23,362 nucleotides of DNA from Bacteroidales bacterium (GCA_004552195.1 SFPC01000034.1:1-23362), one strand, 5' to 3'. Positions 1 to 8,438 are shown, counted from the stretch's first letter. Notes: generated by a model not told the origin, from the letters alone. Numbers and translations: made by a program.

Positions 1-60
1 GCAGTTTCGGATGTGAAAAGGATAGGGAAATAAGGTATGTTGTTATTGAAATGCCTTTTT

Positions 61-143
61 CACAAGTCTAAGAGTTGTTCTCACAAGTCCAGGACTAGTT
101 TTGCCTAACCAAGGAGTTGTGCGGACAAGTCGGCGACTTATGA
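61..143. repeat. Tandem degenerate AAGTC/GACTT mini-palindromes
   Basis: Four short units of about 17-23 nt follow one another: ACAAGTCTAAGAGTTG, ACAAGTCCAGGACTAG, ACCAAGGAGTTGTG and ACAAGTCGGCGACTTATG. Two are clear palindromes (AGTCC-A-GGACT and AAGTCG-G-CGACTT). The same pattern occurs upstream of pyrG around 10369-10456. This is seen directly; the function is unknown. No open frame here resembles a protein. Confidence 0.55.
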
Positions 144-219
144 AGAGAACTTCACGCAGTGTCCGCCTGGGCAGGCGAAGCGGATTTATCGGGCTGAAAA
201 AGCCGCAATCGGTTTTGAA

Positions 220-322
220 AATGCTCTTTTCGCGCGCGTATATATACGGCCTGCTGCACGAACTTCACCTCCGCCCCCAGTCGAATGCTCTTTTCGCGCG
301 CGCGTATATACGGTTTTTATTT
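220..322. repeat. Two copies of a CGCGCGTATATACGG-containing repeat
   Basis: The string AATGCTCTTTTCGCGCGCG followed by a short TA run and ACGG occurs near 219-251 and again near 283-313, about 64 nt apart. The copies differ in the lengths of the CG and TA runs. The second copy leads straight into the left arm of the large inverted repeat that begins near 303. A weaker relative (AACGTATATATAGGCG) lies upstream of pyrG near 10295-10310. Confidence 0.5.
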
Positions 323-622
323 CCCGAAAAAAGTATTCACCCCTTCACACATTACTCGTTTTCTATTGATTTTCAGTGGTTTCGAGTGTGAAGGGTTGGA
401 TTTCAAAGTATTCACACGGACGGTGAATGCTTGTGAAAGGTGGAAAAAGCAAGCCTTCACACGGTAAAACCCATGAAAATCAGGTAGTTGGCGATAGAAA
501 CGACCCATGTGTTGTGAACACTTGAAAATCCAAGCCTTCACACTCTAACTGATTAAAAATCAGGCGAAAAAAGCCTTCATGTGAAGGGGTGAATGCTTTT
601 TTCGAAGATAAAAAGCGTATAG
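303..622. repeat. Large imperfect inverted repeat with TTCACAC motifs
   Basis: The arm at about 303-417 read forward matches the reverse complement of about 514-622. Shared blocks in order are a TATACG-like start, a TTTTTAT tract, CGAAAAAAG, ATTCACCCCTTCACA, a TTTT/ATTTT stretch, GAGTGTGAAGG, TTGGATTT and TTCACA. The central 96 nt carry further TTCACAC and GTGAA motifs. The arms hold short indels and mismatches, so this is an old palindrome. It does not have the identical repeats and regular spacers of a CRISPR array. No gene is evident. Confidence 0.6.
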
Positions 623-919
623 AGGAGCGAGAAAATGGGGGCGCCAACCCGTTTCCGGGTGACAGAAATCCTTGTTCTTTTGGTTGTATAGTCTGCAATG
701 TTTTACATGACAGAAACATCTGATATGCGCGGTATCTCGTAATGCTTTTTCTCTTTCGGGGCGACAAGGATGAACGTCTGGGTAAACCAGGGTGTCGCCT
801 CGCTACGCTCGGCTCTGCCCTGGTCTGAGTGCTTTTTGCCCTTTCGGGGTGTAGCCTGACGGCCTTGAACTTTTATCGGACACCAATGTTTTTGGATTGT
901 TCCGGAAGGCGGTGAAGGA
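623..919. other. Gene-free stretch with a duplicated CTTTCGGGG motif
   Basis: No frame here looks like a real protein. A motif of about 21 nt (TGCTTTTT, two variable bases, CTTTCGGGG) is present at 743-763 and again at 830-851, 87 bp apart. Between the copies, ACCAGGG (786-792) and CCCTGGT (818-824) can pair around a GC-rich loop. The 17-mer AACGTCTGGGTAAACCA (773-789) recurs with one mismatch on the other strand at 22391-22407. These look like dispersed intergenic repeats. Confidence 0.45.
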
Positions 920-966
920 GAAAAAACAATAGGAGGAATGCAGCCAGTTGGTTGCATTCCTCCTAT
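920..966 (-). terminator. Rho-independent terminator of the lpxA-like gene
   Basis: Read on the minus strand, TAGGAGGAATGCA (965-953) pairs perfectly over 13 bp with TGCATTCCTCCTA (942-930) around a 10-nt loop. It is followed by TTG and six T residues (926-921). It lies about 30 bp beyond the stop of the LpxA-like gene and should end transcription of that gene, and possibly of the efflux operon. Confidence 0.85.
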
Positions 967-994
967 CTGTAGGTTGGTGTGTTGAAAGGTTGGG

Positions 995-1780
995 TTAATC
1001 TTCTTTCAGATGGCGCACGATGCCGTTCTTCGCTCCCTTGATGAAGTCGAGGATTTTGTCGATTTCATCGCTCATGGGTATTTGCTCGGGAATCTTGATG
1101 ACGGCGTCTTCGAGGCTGAAGTTGCCGGTGTAGATGATGCGGTAGGTGTTAGCAATGTGGCGCAGTACGCGGTCGGTCACGTTGAAGTGTTTGAGCACGA
1201 CGGAGTTGACACCATGGTAGGAGGCGGGGTTGCCGCCGAGGATAACGTAGGGGGGTACGTCCTTCGCTACACGGCATCCGCTCTGGATGAGCGAGAAGCG
1301 GCCCACGCGAACGTGCTGCTGCACCACTACACCGTTGCTTTGGATGGAATAGTCATGCAGTTCGCTTTCGCCGGCAATGCAGCTGCCGATGCCCACAACG
1401 CATTTGTCGTGTATTTGAACGTCATGGCAGATGTGTACACGGTCCATGATGAAGTTTTCATCTCCAATCCGGGTGGCTTTTTCGGGATAGGTGCTGCCGG
1501 CAATTACCACGTTCTCGCGGATGTGGTTGTTGTTGCCTATCACTACGTGGGTGGGCTGTCCCTGCACATAGTGAAAATCCTGGGGAGTGGAACCGATGAC
1601 TGCATTTTGGTAAACCGTGTTGCCGCTGCCCATGGTGGTACCTTTGAGAATGGAGACATGGGGCTTGATGACGCAGTTGTCGCCAATCACCGTATCGGCT
1701 TCGATGTAGGCGAAGGGGCCTACCTCAACATTGTTTCCCAACTGGGCCTTGGGGTCAACGTATGCTAAAGGAGAAATCAT
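995..1780 (-). CDS. LpxA-like UDP-GlcNAc acyltransferase paralogue
   Basis: 261 aa, close to the usual LpxA length (about 255-262). It shows the left-handed beta-helix hexapeptide pattern from residue 3 onward (isoleucine/valine-glycine repeats such as VIGDN and VVIGNNN). LpxA proteins transfer 3-hydroxyacyl chains from ACP to UDP-GlcNAc in the cytoplasm, the first step of lipid A synthesis. The HICHD motif (His116, His119) matches the catalytic HIAHD of E. coli LpxA (His125). The C-terminal part has GNPASYHGVN and the helix HIANTYRIIY typical of the family. However, the RRGF-type arginine motif that normally follows GVN is replaced by LKHFN, and the NxGT motif after IREN is AGST. I therefore call it a paralogue whose acceptor or acyl donor may differ. 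It sits 145 bp downstream of the efflux operon on the same strand, outside an lpxD/lpxC context, and has a strong terminator after it. Confidence 0.8.
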   Translation of the reverse strand: MISPLAYVDPKAQLGNNVEVGPFAYIEADTVIGDNCVIKPHVSILKGTTMGSGNTVYQNAVIGSTPQDFHYVQGQPTHVVIGNNNHIRENVVIAGSTYPEKATRIGDENFIMDRVHICHDVQIHDKCVVGIGSCIAGESELHDYSIQSNGVVVQQHVRVGRFSLIQSGCRVAKDVPPYVILGGNPASYHGVNSVVLKHFNVTDRVLRHIANTYRIIYTGNFSLEDAVIKIPEQIPMSDEIDKILDFIKGAKNGIVRHLKED

Positions 1781-1925
1781 AAGGGGAAAGGTATTGTTGG
1801 CTTCTTAAACAGGCTAAAGCAGGCGGTGGAATTGGCACATCGAGCCTCTCCTTCCGCCTACTTGGATTAAAAAGTCGGGTTATTATGCCATTCTATATTA
1901 TATGGTGTGACTGGGGTAGGGGCGG
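1781..1925 (-). other. Spacer between efflux OMP gene and lpxA-like gene
   Basis: On the minus strand AGGCGG and CCGCCT (within about 1824-1861) can pair around a long loop containing a second short GGA/TCC pairing, followed by CTTT. This might be a weak terminator of the efflux operon. No TAnnTTTG promoter box was found for the downstream gene, so read-through from the efflux operon remains possible. Confidence 0.25.
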
Positions 1926-3314
1926 TTATTGTTCCCGTCCGCCACCCAAGGCTTGGTACAGGCTGATGGCAGCCTGCACTTTGTCGAACTTGTCCTGAAT
2001 GAGGTTGAGCTGAGCTTGGATAAGGCTTTGCTGAGCGGTGAGGATTTCAAGGTAGGTGGTGCTGGCACTGCGCTGGAAGAGTTCTTTGGTGTTTTCCAAC
2101 GTGGTAGTGAGCGTCTCCACCTGCTTCAGGCGGGTAGCCTGCCGGTTTCCTGCCGCCTGATAGTTGGTCAGCGCATTGCTCACTTCCTGTCCGGCATTGA
2201 GCAGAGCCTGCTCGAACTGGAGTTGCGCGTCTTCATACTTCAACTGCGAAACCTTGAGGTTGGCTTTAAGCTGTCCGTTCATGAAGATGGGTTGGGTGAG
2301 TGATGCAAAGGCGGAGGCCAAGATCTTTCCGGGGTTGACGATGATGCCGGCGTTGTTGGTCCATGCGGCCTGCGCACCTATGTTGAGCGAGGGATAGAAT
2401 GAACTCTTGGCAGCATTGACATCGTAGAAGCTGGAAGCTAACTGCATCTCGGCAGCGTGTACGTCGGGGCGGTTGGCCAGCAGCTGGAGGGGTACGCCTG
2501 CGGAGAAGGAGGCGGGAAAAGCATCGGCATTGAATGTGCCACGGGCAATGGCGTGCGGTGCTTCGTGCAGCAGACTGCACAGCGCGTTCTCTGTCTGCGT
2601 GATGTTTTGCTTCAGTGTAGGCACGGAACTGAGCAGGCTATAGTAGTTGGCCTTGGTCTGTCCCACAGCAGCCTCGTTGGTCATGGCCGCCGTTTTCATC
2701 AGTTCCATGGTTCTGACGTTCTCAGCCCAGATGTCCACCGTGGCTTCCGTGGTTTTGAGCTGTTCGTCGAGCATTTGCAGCGTATAGTAGAGGTTGGCTA
2801 CGGATGCGATGATGGCGGTGCGCGTGGCCTGCTTGGCCGCTTTGCTCATTTCCAGAGTGGCTTCGGCCTGCTTCTTCACGTTGCGCAACTTGCCGAGTGA
2901 GCCAATCTGCCAGCTGGCACTGACGGGGAAATTGTATGTTTTGGTGGCTTTTCCAAAGTCCCAGCTCGAAATGTTCCCTTGGGGGCTGAATGTTACGGTG
3001 GGGTAGTAGGCCAGGCGTGCCACGCTCAAACCGGCTTCTGCCTGTTGGATGGTAAGGTCGGCACTGCGCAGGTTGGTATTGTTCTCCAACGCCTTGCTGA
3101 TGAGTGCCTGCAGATGCGGGTCTGTGAACACTTCCTGCCAGGGGGTGTTGCCGAAGTTGGCTGTGTCGGCCTGCAGGGCGGTTTGTGTTTCGGTTGTGTC
3201 GCGGTAGAGCTTTTCCGTTCCGCTTTCGATGCTTTGTGGCCGCTCGTAGTTGCTGTAAAGGTGGCAACCGGTGAGCAGGACGGAACAACCGAGGATATAG
3301 ATGATGTGTTTCAT
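1926..3314 (-). CDS. RND efflux outer-membrane lipoprotein, TolC/OprM (NodT) family
   Basis: 462 aa, normal for the OprM/NodT family. It forms the outer-membrane exit duct of a tripartite pump. The start is placed at the ATG giving MKHIIYILGC, because it begins a lipoprotein signal peptide with lipobox LLTGC (Cys17); a longer upstream extension has no signal character. Two repeated OEP-type regions are visible, each rich in alanine, leucine and glutamine with coiled-coil character. The family signature LANRPDVHAAEMQLASSFYDVNAAKSSFYPSLNIGAQ region is present near residues 280-320. It is the third gene of the efflux operon, 108 bp after the pump gene with no promoter box between, so co-transcription is likely. 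Confidence 0.93.
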   Translation of the reverse strand: MKHIIYILGCSVLLTGCHLYSNYERPQSIESGTEKLYRDTTETQTALQADTANFGNTPWQEVFTDPHLQALISKALENNTNLRSADLTIQQAEAGLSVARLAYYPTVTFSPQGNISSWDFGKATKTYNFPVSASWQIGSLGKLRNVKKQAEATLEMSKAAKQATRTAIIASVANLYYTLQMLDEQLKTTEATVDIWAENVRTMELMKTAAMTNEAAVGQTKANYYSLLSSVPTLKQNITQTENALCSLLHEAPHAIARGTFNADAFPASFSAGVPLQLLANRPDVHAAEMQLASSFYDVNAAKSSFYPSLNIGAQAAWTNNAGIIVNPGKILASAFASLTQPIFMNGQLKANLKVSQLKYEDAQLQFEQALLNAGQEVSNALTNYQAAGNRQATRLKQVETLTTTLENTKELFQRSASTTYLEILTAQQSLIQAQLNLIQDKFDKVQAAISLYQALGGGREQ

Positions 3315-3422
3315 TGTTTTGTCTGTAGGGGTTGCGAGTATGGGGTGGTCCGGAAAACCGGTGGTATGGCTGTACCTTGCAAGCATACTTTCAGCGGTTT
3401 TGCGAACCACCCCCTATCTCAA

Positions 3423-6400
3423 CTATTTAGAGTATTGTTCAATGTCAGAGTCGGCCTCGCCTGTTTCGATGTCCTCCCAAGTCATAGGCTTCACTTTCTC
3501 TTGCAGATACTGGAAGATGACAAACAGCACGGGCACGATGAAGATTTGGCAAATCATACCGATTAACATACCGCCGATGGCCGTGGTACCGAGTGAGCGG
3601 TTACCGTTGGCACCTACGCCGAAGGCGAACATCATGGGGAGAAGACCGATAATCATGGCTAAAGAAGTCATCAAGATAGGACGCAGACGGGCACCGGCAC
3701 CCAGCACGGCTGCCCAGGAGATGCTCATGCCCATCTTGCGGCGGTCAAGGGCGAACTCTACAATCAAGATTGCGTTCTTGGCCAACAGACCCATCAACAT
3801 GATGAGAGCAATCTGCACGTAGATGTTGTTAGACGCACTGCCGAATATCATGTTGAAGAATTGTCCTGCCGCTCCGGGCAACAGGCTGAGGCTGCCCATA
3901 CCCTGGATGAAGAGGAACGAACCGGCCAAACCGAAGGGTACGGAGAGCAATACGGCGAAGGGCAGGAGGTAGCTTTCGTATTGTGCCGAGAGCAACAGGT
4001 AGATGAACACGAAGCAGAGCAGGAACACGATGGCCGTGGTACTGCCGGCGTTGGCGTTCTCTTCGCGCGACTGGCCGGAGAACTCGAACGAGTAGCCTTG
4101 CGGCAGACTTTCGGCAGCTACTTCCTTAATGGCCTGAATAGCCTGTCCAGAGGTGTAGCCCGAGGCTGGGTTACCGTTCACGGCGATGGCTGTGTACATG
4201 TTGAAGCGGTTGATGTTGTCCGGTCCGAATGTAGGCTTGATGCTCATGAATTCGGTGATGGGTGCCATTTCGCTGCCGTTGCGCACCTTGATCTTGTAAA
4301 GGCTCTCGAAGTTGGCACGCTCGCTTTGTTCGCCCTGTACCATTACACGGTAGATTTTACCGAAACGGTTGAAGTTGGAGGCGTACAAACCGCCATAGTA
4401 CCCCTGCAGTGTGGAGAGAATTTCAGAGGGGGAGATACCGGCACGCTTACATTTTGCCGCATCAATGTCGATGATGTATTGCGGGAAGTTGGGGTTGAAG
4501 GTAGTCTGCGCCGATTCTATTTCGGGGCGTTGCTGCAGATTGGCCAAGAAGGTCTGAGCCACCTCAAAGAACTTGTTGAGGTCGCCGCCGGTGCGGTCCT
4601 GCAAGTTGAAGGTGAAACCGTTGGTGGCACCGTAACCGGTAATCATAGGCGGCTGGAAGAAGAGCACCTGCGCATCCTTGAACACATCGCGTGAGCGAAG
4701 GTACAAGTTGGCAAAGATAAGTGTAGAACTCTCCATCATGGAACGTTCTTCCCAGTCTTTCAGCTTGATGATGAACGAACCGTAAGAAGGACCTTCTCCG
4801 CCGATGAAGCTGTAGCCGGAAATCACGGTACTCAGTTCCACGGCAGGTACAGAACGTACGAGGCTGTCAACCCGCATGAGGAACGATTCCGTGCGGTCCT
4901 GCGAGGTGCCGGGAGGCATGGTCACGACACCCATGATGGTGCCGGTGTCTTCATTGGGCACCATGGCAGTAGGCGTGATGTTCATCAACCAAACAAGCAG
5001 GGCGATGGAGCCGGTGGTAAGTCCCAGTGAGAGAATGGGGCGTTGGATGAATTTCAACACCGCTTTCTTGTAGCGTTGCAGGATGCGCTCATAGGAGTTG
5101 TTGAAGGAGTTCATGAACTTCTTCGTCGAGAGTCCGATGAGGCCCAGCACTGCGATGATGCTGAAAAGAACGGTGATAACGGGATGGCTTTCAAAATTGA
5201 AAGCACCGAAAATCATGCCGAGAATGGCAATGATGATTAAGAGGAGTGTGATGCTGGGGTGCAGGATGCGTCCGATGGCCTCAGCATAGCGTTGCACGAA
5301 AGTCTGTCCGGCAGCCTTGTAGGCAGTGCCCATGCGTTCGCCGAGTGAAGGTGTTTCTCCATCTTCTTTGGGGTGCGGCTTCAGCAGGATGGCGCAGAGA
5401 GCCGGTGAGAGCGTCAAGGCGTTGACAGCGGAGAAACCGATGGCGATGGCCATGGTCAGACCGAACTGGCGGTAGAAAGTACCCGCTGTGCCCGACATGA
5501 AGCTTACGGGGATAAACACGGCCATCATGACTAAGGTGATGGAAACGATGGCACCGCCGAGTTCGCGCATGGCATCGATGGAGGCTTTGCGCGAGGAGGT
5601 GTAACCTTGGTCAAGCTTTGCATGCACGCCTTCCACCACCACGATGGCATCGTCCACCACGATAGCAATGGCCAACACCATGGCCGAAAGCGTCAGCAGG
5701 TTGAGTGAGAAACCAATGATGTAGAGCAGGAAGAAGGTACCAATCAAGGCTACTGGGATGGCAACTGCCGGGATGAGTGTGCTGCGGAAGTCCTGCAAGA
5801 AGAGGAACACCACAATGAACACGAGGATAAACGCCTCGATAAGCGTCTTGATAACTTCGTGGATAGAGGCAAAGAGGAAGTCGTTTACGCTCTGGGCCAC
5901 TTTGATTTCCATGCCTTCGGGCAAATCTTGCCTGCAGTCTTCAAGCAGTGCTTCAATGTCCTGAACAATCTGTGTGGCGTTGGAGCCGGCAATCTGCATC
6001 ACGATACACGATACGGAACGGTGTCCGTTTACGCGGCCGGAGAAGGCGTAGGTGCTACGTCCCAATTCTACCTTGGCCACATCCTTCACGCGGATGACGT
6101 TACCGTCAGCCGTAGAACGGATAACCATGTTCTCAAAGTCGGATGCTTCGCTCAAGCGGCCTTTGTAGCGCAGGGTATATTGGAATGTCTGGTTTTCGCG
6201 TTCGCCGATGGCACCGGGAGCAGCTTCGATGTTCTGTTCCGCCAAAACGCCGGTAATGTCCGAAGGCACCAAGTGGTATTCCGCCATTTTTTCGGGATTC
6301 AGCCAGATACGCATAGAGTAGTCGGCACCCATCACCATGGCATCGCCCACACCCTTGATACGTTGCACTTGGGGGATGATGTTGATTTTGGCGTAGTTCT

Positions 6401-6866
6401 CAATGAAGTCAGGCGTGTATTTATCTGCCATGTCGACGATGGAGAAAATAACCAACATGGAGCTTTGGCGTTTCTCTGTAATCACACCGACCTTGGTAAC
6501 TTCCGAAGGCAGCAAACCTTGTGCTTTTGACACACGGTTTTGTACGTTCACCGCAGCCATATCCGGGTTGGTACCCTGTTTGAAGGTAATTTCGATGGTG
6601 GCGTTACCGGTGTTGGTGGCTGAGGACGACATATAGTCCATGTTCTCCACACCGTTGATTTGCTCTTCCAGCGGAGCAATCACAGAGTTCAGCACGGTCT
6701 GCGCATTGGCACCGGTGTACGAGGTGCTAACCTCCACGGTAGGCGGTGCAATGTCAGGATACTGGGTGATGGGCAATGAAACAAGACCCAGTGCGCCCAA
6801 TATGACAATGACCACTGAAATCACAGTGGAAAGCACGGGGCGATTGATAAATCTATCTAATTGCAT
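3423..6866 (-). CDS. AcrB/MexB-type RND multidrug efflux pump (HAE1 family)
   Basis: 1147 aa inner-membrane proton-driven transporter that passes amphiphilic compounds through the tripartite complex. It begins MQLDRFINRPVLSTV, the usual amphipathic start plus TM1. The proton-relay aspartates are in AIVVDDAIVVVE (Asp405, Asp406), and the TM10 lysine is in GLLAKNAILIVEFA (Lys1030). The substrate-binding porter domains lie at about 40-330 and 640-940. The protein is about 100 residues longer than E. coli AcrB. One extra block (about 500-600) adds two hydrophobic segments (about 537-557 and 563-580) in the central cytoplasmic region between the two halves. A second insert (about 986-1014) lies between two C-terminal membrane helices. 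It sits between the adaptor and outer-membrane genes. Substrates cannot be predicted. Confidence 0.96.
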   Translation of the reverse strand: MQLDRFINRPVLSTVISVVIVILGALGLVSLPITQYPDIAPPTVEVSTSYTGANAQTVLNSVIAPLEEQINGVENMDYMSSSATNTGNATIEITFKQGTNPDMAAVNVQNRVSKAQGLLPSEVTKVGVITEKRQSSMLVIFSIVDMADKYTPDFIENYAKINIIPQVQRIKGVGDAMVMGADYSMRIWLNPEKMAEYHLVPSDITGVLAEQNIEAAPGAIGERENQTFQYTLRYKGRLSEASDFENMVIRSTADGNVIRVKDVAKVELGRSTYAFSGRVNGHRSVSCIVMQIAGSNATQIVQDIEALLEDCRQDLPEGMEIKVAQSVNDFLFASIHEVIKTLIEAFILVFIVVFLFLQDFRSTLIPAVAIPVALIGTFFLLYIIGFSLNLLTLSAMVLAIAIVVDDAIVVVEGVHAKLDQGYTSSRKASIDAMRELGGAIVSITLVMMAVFIPVSFMSGTAGTFYRQFGLTMAIAIGFSAVNALTLSPALCAILLKPHPKEDGETPSLGERMGTAYKAAGQTFVQRYAEAIGRILHPSITLLLIIIAILGMIFGAFNFESHPVITVLFSIIAVLGLIGLSTKKFMNSFNNSYERILQRYKKAVLKFIQRPILSLGLTTGSIALLVWLMNITPTAMVPNEDTGTIMGVVTMPPGTSQDRTESFLMRVDSLVRSVPAVELSTVISGYSFIGGEGPSYGSFIIKLKDWEERSMMESSTLIFANLYLRSRDVFKDAQVLFFQPPMITGYGATNGFTFNLQDRTGGDLNKFFEVAQTFLANLQQRPEIESAQTTFNPNFPQYIIDIDAAKCKRAGISPSEILSTLQGYYGGLYASNFNRFGKIYRVMVQGEQSERANFESLYKIKVRNGSEMAPITEFMSIKPTFGPDNINRFNMYTAIAVNGNPASGYTSGQAIQAIKEVAAESLPQGYSFEFSGQSREENANAGSTTAIVFLLCFVFIYLLLSAQYESYLLPFAVLLSVPFGLAGSFLFIQGMGSLSLLPGAAGQFFNMIFGSASNNIYVQIALIMLMGLLAKNAILIVEFALDRRKMGMSISWAAVLGAGARLRPILMTSLAMIIGLLPMMFAFGVGANGNRSLGTTAIGGMLIGMICQIFIVPVLFVIFQYLQEKVKPMTWEDIETGEADSDIEQYSK

Positions 6867-7006
6867 GGAACTTAATCTTGAATGGTTGTAATAGGGTTTG
6901 CGGGTTAAAGCAGTTGTTTTCCGGTGCGTTATGGTTGTATGGCTTCGCTGCGTAAGTTACGGTGGAAGTCCACATCATTCCGTAGCCGTGCGCCGGAAAC
7001 ACTATA
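6867..7006 (-). other. 140-bp adaptor-pump spacer with hairpin potential
   Basis: The spacer between the adaptor stop and the pump start is long for a co-transcribed pair. A TTTCCGG block near 6918 can pair with CCGGAAA near 6991. Inside it ACGG/CCGT and TGGA/TCCA blocks can form a smaller hairpin. No TAnnTTTG promoter box is seen on the minus strand. It may tune the ratio of adaptor to pump, but that is inference. Confidence 0.3.
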
Positions 7007-8179
7007 TTATTCTTGTCCCGGCATTTTTCCATCTTTCAGTGCCTGCTTGGCCTTTTGTTCGGCAGCCTTTGCCTGCGCCGGCGTGATGGGGTTAATCTGC
7101 ATATCGTTCTTCAGGCGGTTCACACCGTCAATCACAATGCGTTCGCCAACTTTCAGACCGTTGGAAACCACGTAGTTTTGTCCGTCATTTTGTACCAACA
7201 CTTCAATTTCGCGGCTCTGCACCTTGTTGTCTGCGCCTACTACGTAAACAAATTTCTTGTTCTGGATTTCATAGGTAGCCTTTTGCGGTATCATGATAGC
7301 ATCCTTTTGGTGGATAGGTATCAGGATGGAGCCGGTTCCGCCGGAGCGGAGCACATGTCCGGCATTGTCAAACGTGGCGCGCATCTGCACCGAACCCGTG
7401 TTGGAGTCAATGACACCACTCACGGTGCTTACCACACCACTTTGGCTGTATTCCGTTCCGTCAGAGAGCACCAGCGAAACGGCCGGCATCTTGCTGATGG
7501 CAGCAGAGAGGCCGCCTTGTTCGCGTGTCAGCCCCAGCAGTTGCTTTTCCGTCATGGAGAAGTAAACGTACATCTGGCTTATGTTCGACACCGTGGTGAG
7601 GGGCTGTGCGCTTGATGCGCTGACCAGACTACCCACGCGGTAAGGAATCATGCCTACCACACCGTCCGAGGGACTCGTAACGGTACACCAGCGCAGGTTG
7701 TCCTGTGCGCTTTGCAGACTGGCCTGCGCTGCAGCCAGCTGTGCCTCATAGCTTTCGAGGGTGTTCTTGGCCATCTGTAGGTCGTAGCTTGAGATGATTT
7801 TCTGATCGAACAGAGCCTGCTTGTTTTCCACGGTCAGTTTTTGCGTGGCAATGTTGGCCTTGCAGACACGCACCTGAGCTTTGGCCGAGTTCACGGCAGC
7901 TTGGTATTGTTCGGAGTCGATAAGGAACAACGGCTGGCCTTTGCGCACCGTAGCACCTTCGTCAACCAGCAGTTTCGTCAGATAACCCGACACCTTCGGG
8001 CGGATTTCGATATCCTGCATACCCTTGATGGTGGCGGGATATGAAGTTTTCAGATCTGCTTCAGTGGTCTTCACTGTTTCTACTGCGAAGTCCTTGTTGG
8101 CTTCGGGCATTTGCGACGACTTGCTACCGCAGGCTGTGAGCAGCGCGGCGGAAAGCATCCATAAAGCGATTTTCTTCAT
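7007..8179 (-). CDS. RND efflux periplasmic adaptor lipoprotein (AcrA/MexA family)
   Basis: 390 aa membrane-fusion protein that joins the RND pump to the outer-membrane channel. The start is the ATG giving MKKIALWMLSAALLTAC, because it opens a lipoprotein signal with lipobox LLTAC (Cys17). The residues upstream of it look like untranslated leader. The first lipoyl half contains IRPKVSGYLTKLLVDEGATVRKG (about 58-80). Next come a long alpha-helical coiled-coil hairpin rich in Ala, Gln and Lys (about 90-165) and the second lipoyl half with VTSPSDGVVG. A beta-barrel and membrane-proximal domain then carry VQMRATFDN and GVNRLKNDMQINP. It is the first gene of the efflux operon. No TetR-type or two-component regulator lies next to it in this window. 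Confidence 0.94.
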   Translation of the reverse strand: MKKIALWMLSAALLTACGSKSSQMPEANKDFAVETVKTTEADLKTSYPATIKGMQDIEIRPKVSGYLTKLLVDEGATVRKGQPLFLIDSEQYQAAVNSAKAQVRVCKANIATQKLTVENKQALFDQKIISSYDLQMAKNTLESYEAQLAAAQASLQSAQDNLRWCTVTSPSDGVVGMIPYRVGSLVSASSAQPLTTVSNISQMYVYFSMTEKQLLGLTREQGGLSAAISKMPAVSLVLSDGTEYSQSGVVSTVSGVIDSNTGSVQMRATFDNAGHVLRSGGTGSILIPIHQKDAIMIPQKATYEIQNKKFVYVVGADNKVQSREIEVLVQNDGQNYVVSNGLKVGERIVIDGVNRLKNDMQINPITPAQAKAAEQKAKQALKDGKMPGQE

Positions 8180-8304
8180 GTTGTTGAATGATAGTGTATT
8201 ATTATTTGTTTTTTGTTTTCTGAAATATGTGCTTCGGCACTTCGTGTAAGATGTCATGGCTTGGTAAGGCCGTTTTTCCCTTAAAACACATCTACAAGTG
8301 TGCG

Positions 8305-8312
8305 CAAAGTTA
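8305..8312 (-). promoter_or_regulatory. Candidate -7 box for the efflux operon
   Basis: TAACTTTG on the minus strand matches the Bacteroidetes -7 consensus TAnnTTTG, about 125 bp ahead of the adaptor start. No TTTG -33 element is found at the right distance, so the promoter may be weak or need an activator. Confidence 0.4.
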
Positions 8313-8438
8313 CGGCAAAAAACTTTTGCATTCCTTATAGTTTCTCGCTAAAAGTGGTTTATTATGATTTTTTAGGGTAATAAGTACGCTGTATGGCTGA
8401 TTTTTTAGACGAAAAATGGATTGTTTAGGCTGTTTTTT

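Noticed and set aside
303..622. Possible CRISPR array because of recurring TTCACAC motifs
   Set aside because: Repeats are short, degenerate and in both orientations, spacing is irregular, and no cas genes are present.
101..957. Several open frames of 60-96 codons at the left end on both strands
   Set aside because: They follow the repeats in several frames, have no domain-like composition, and overlap one another.
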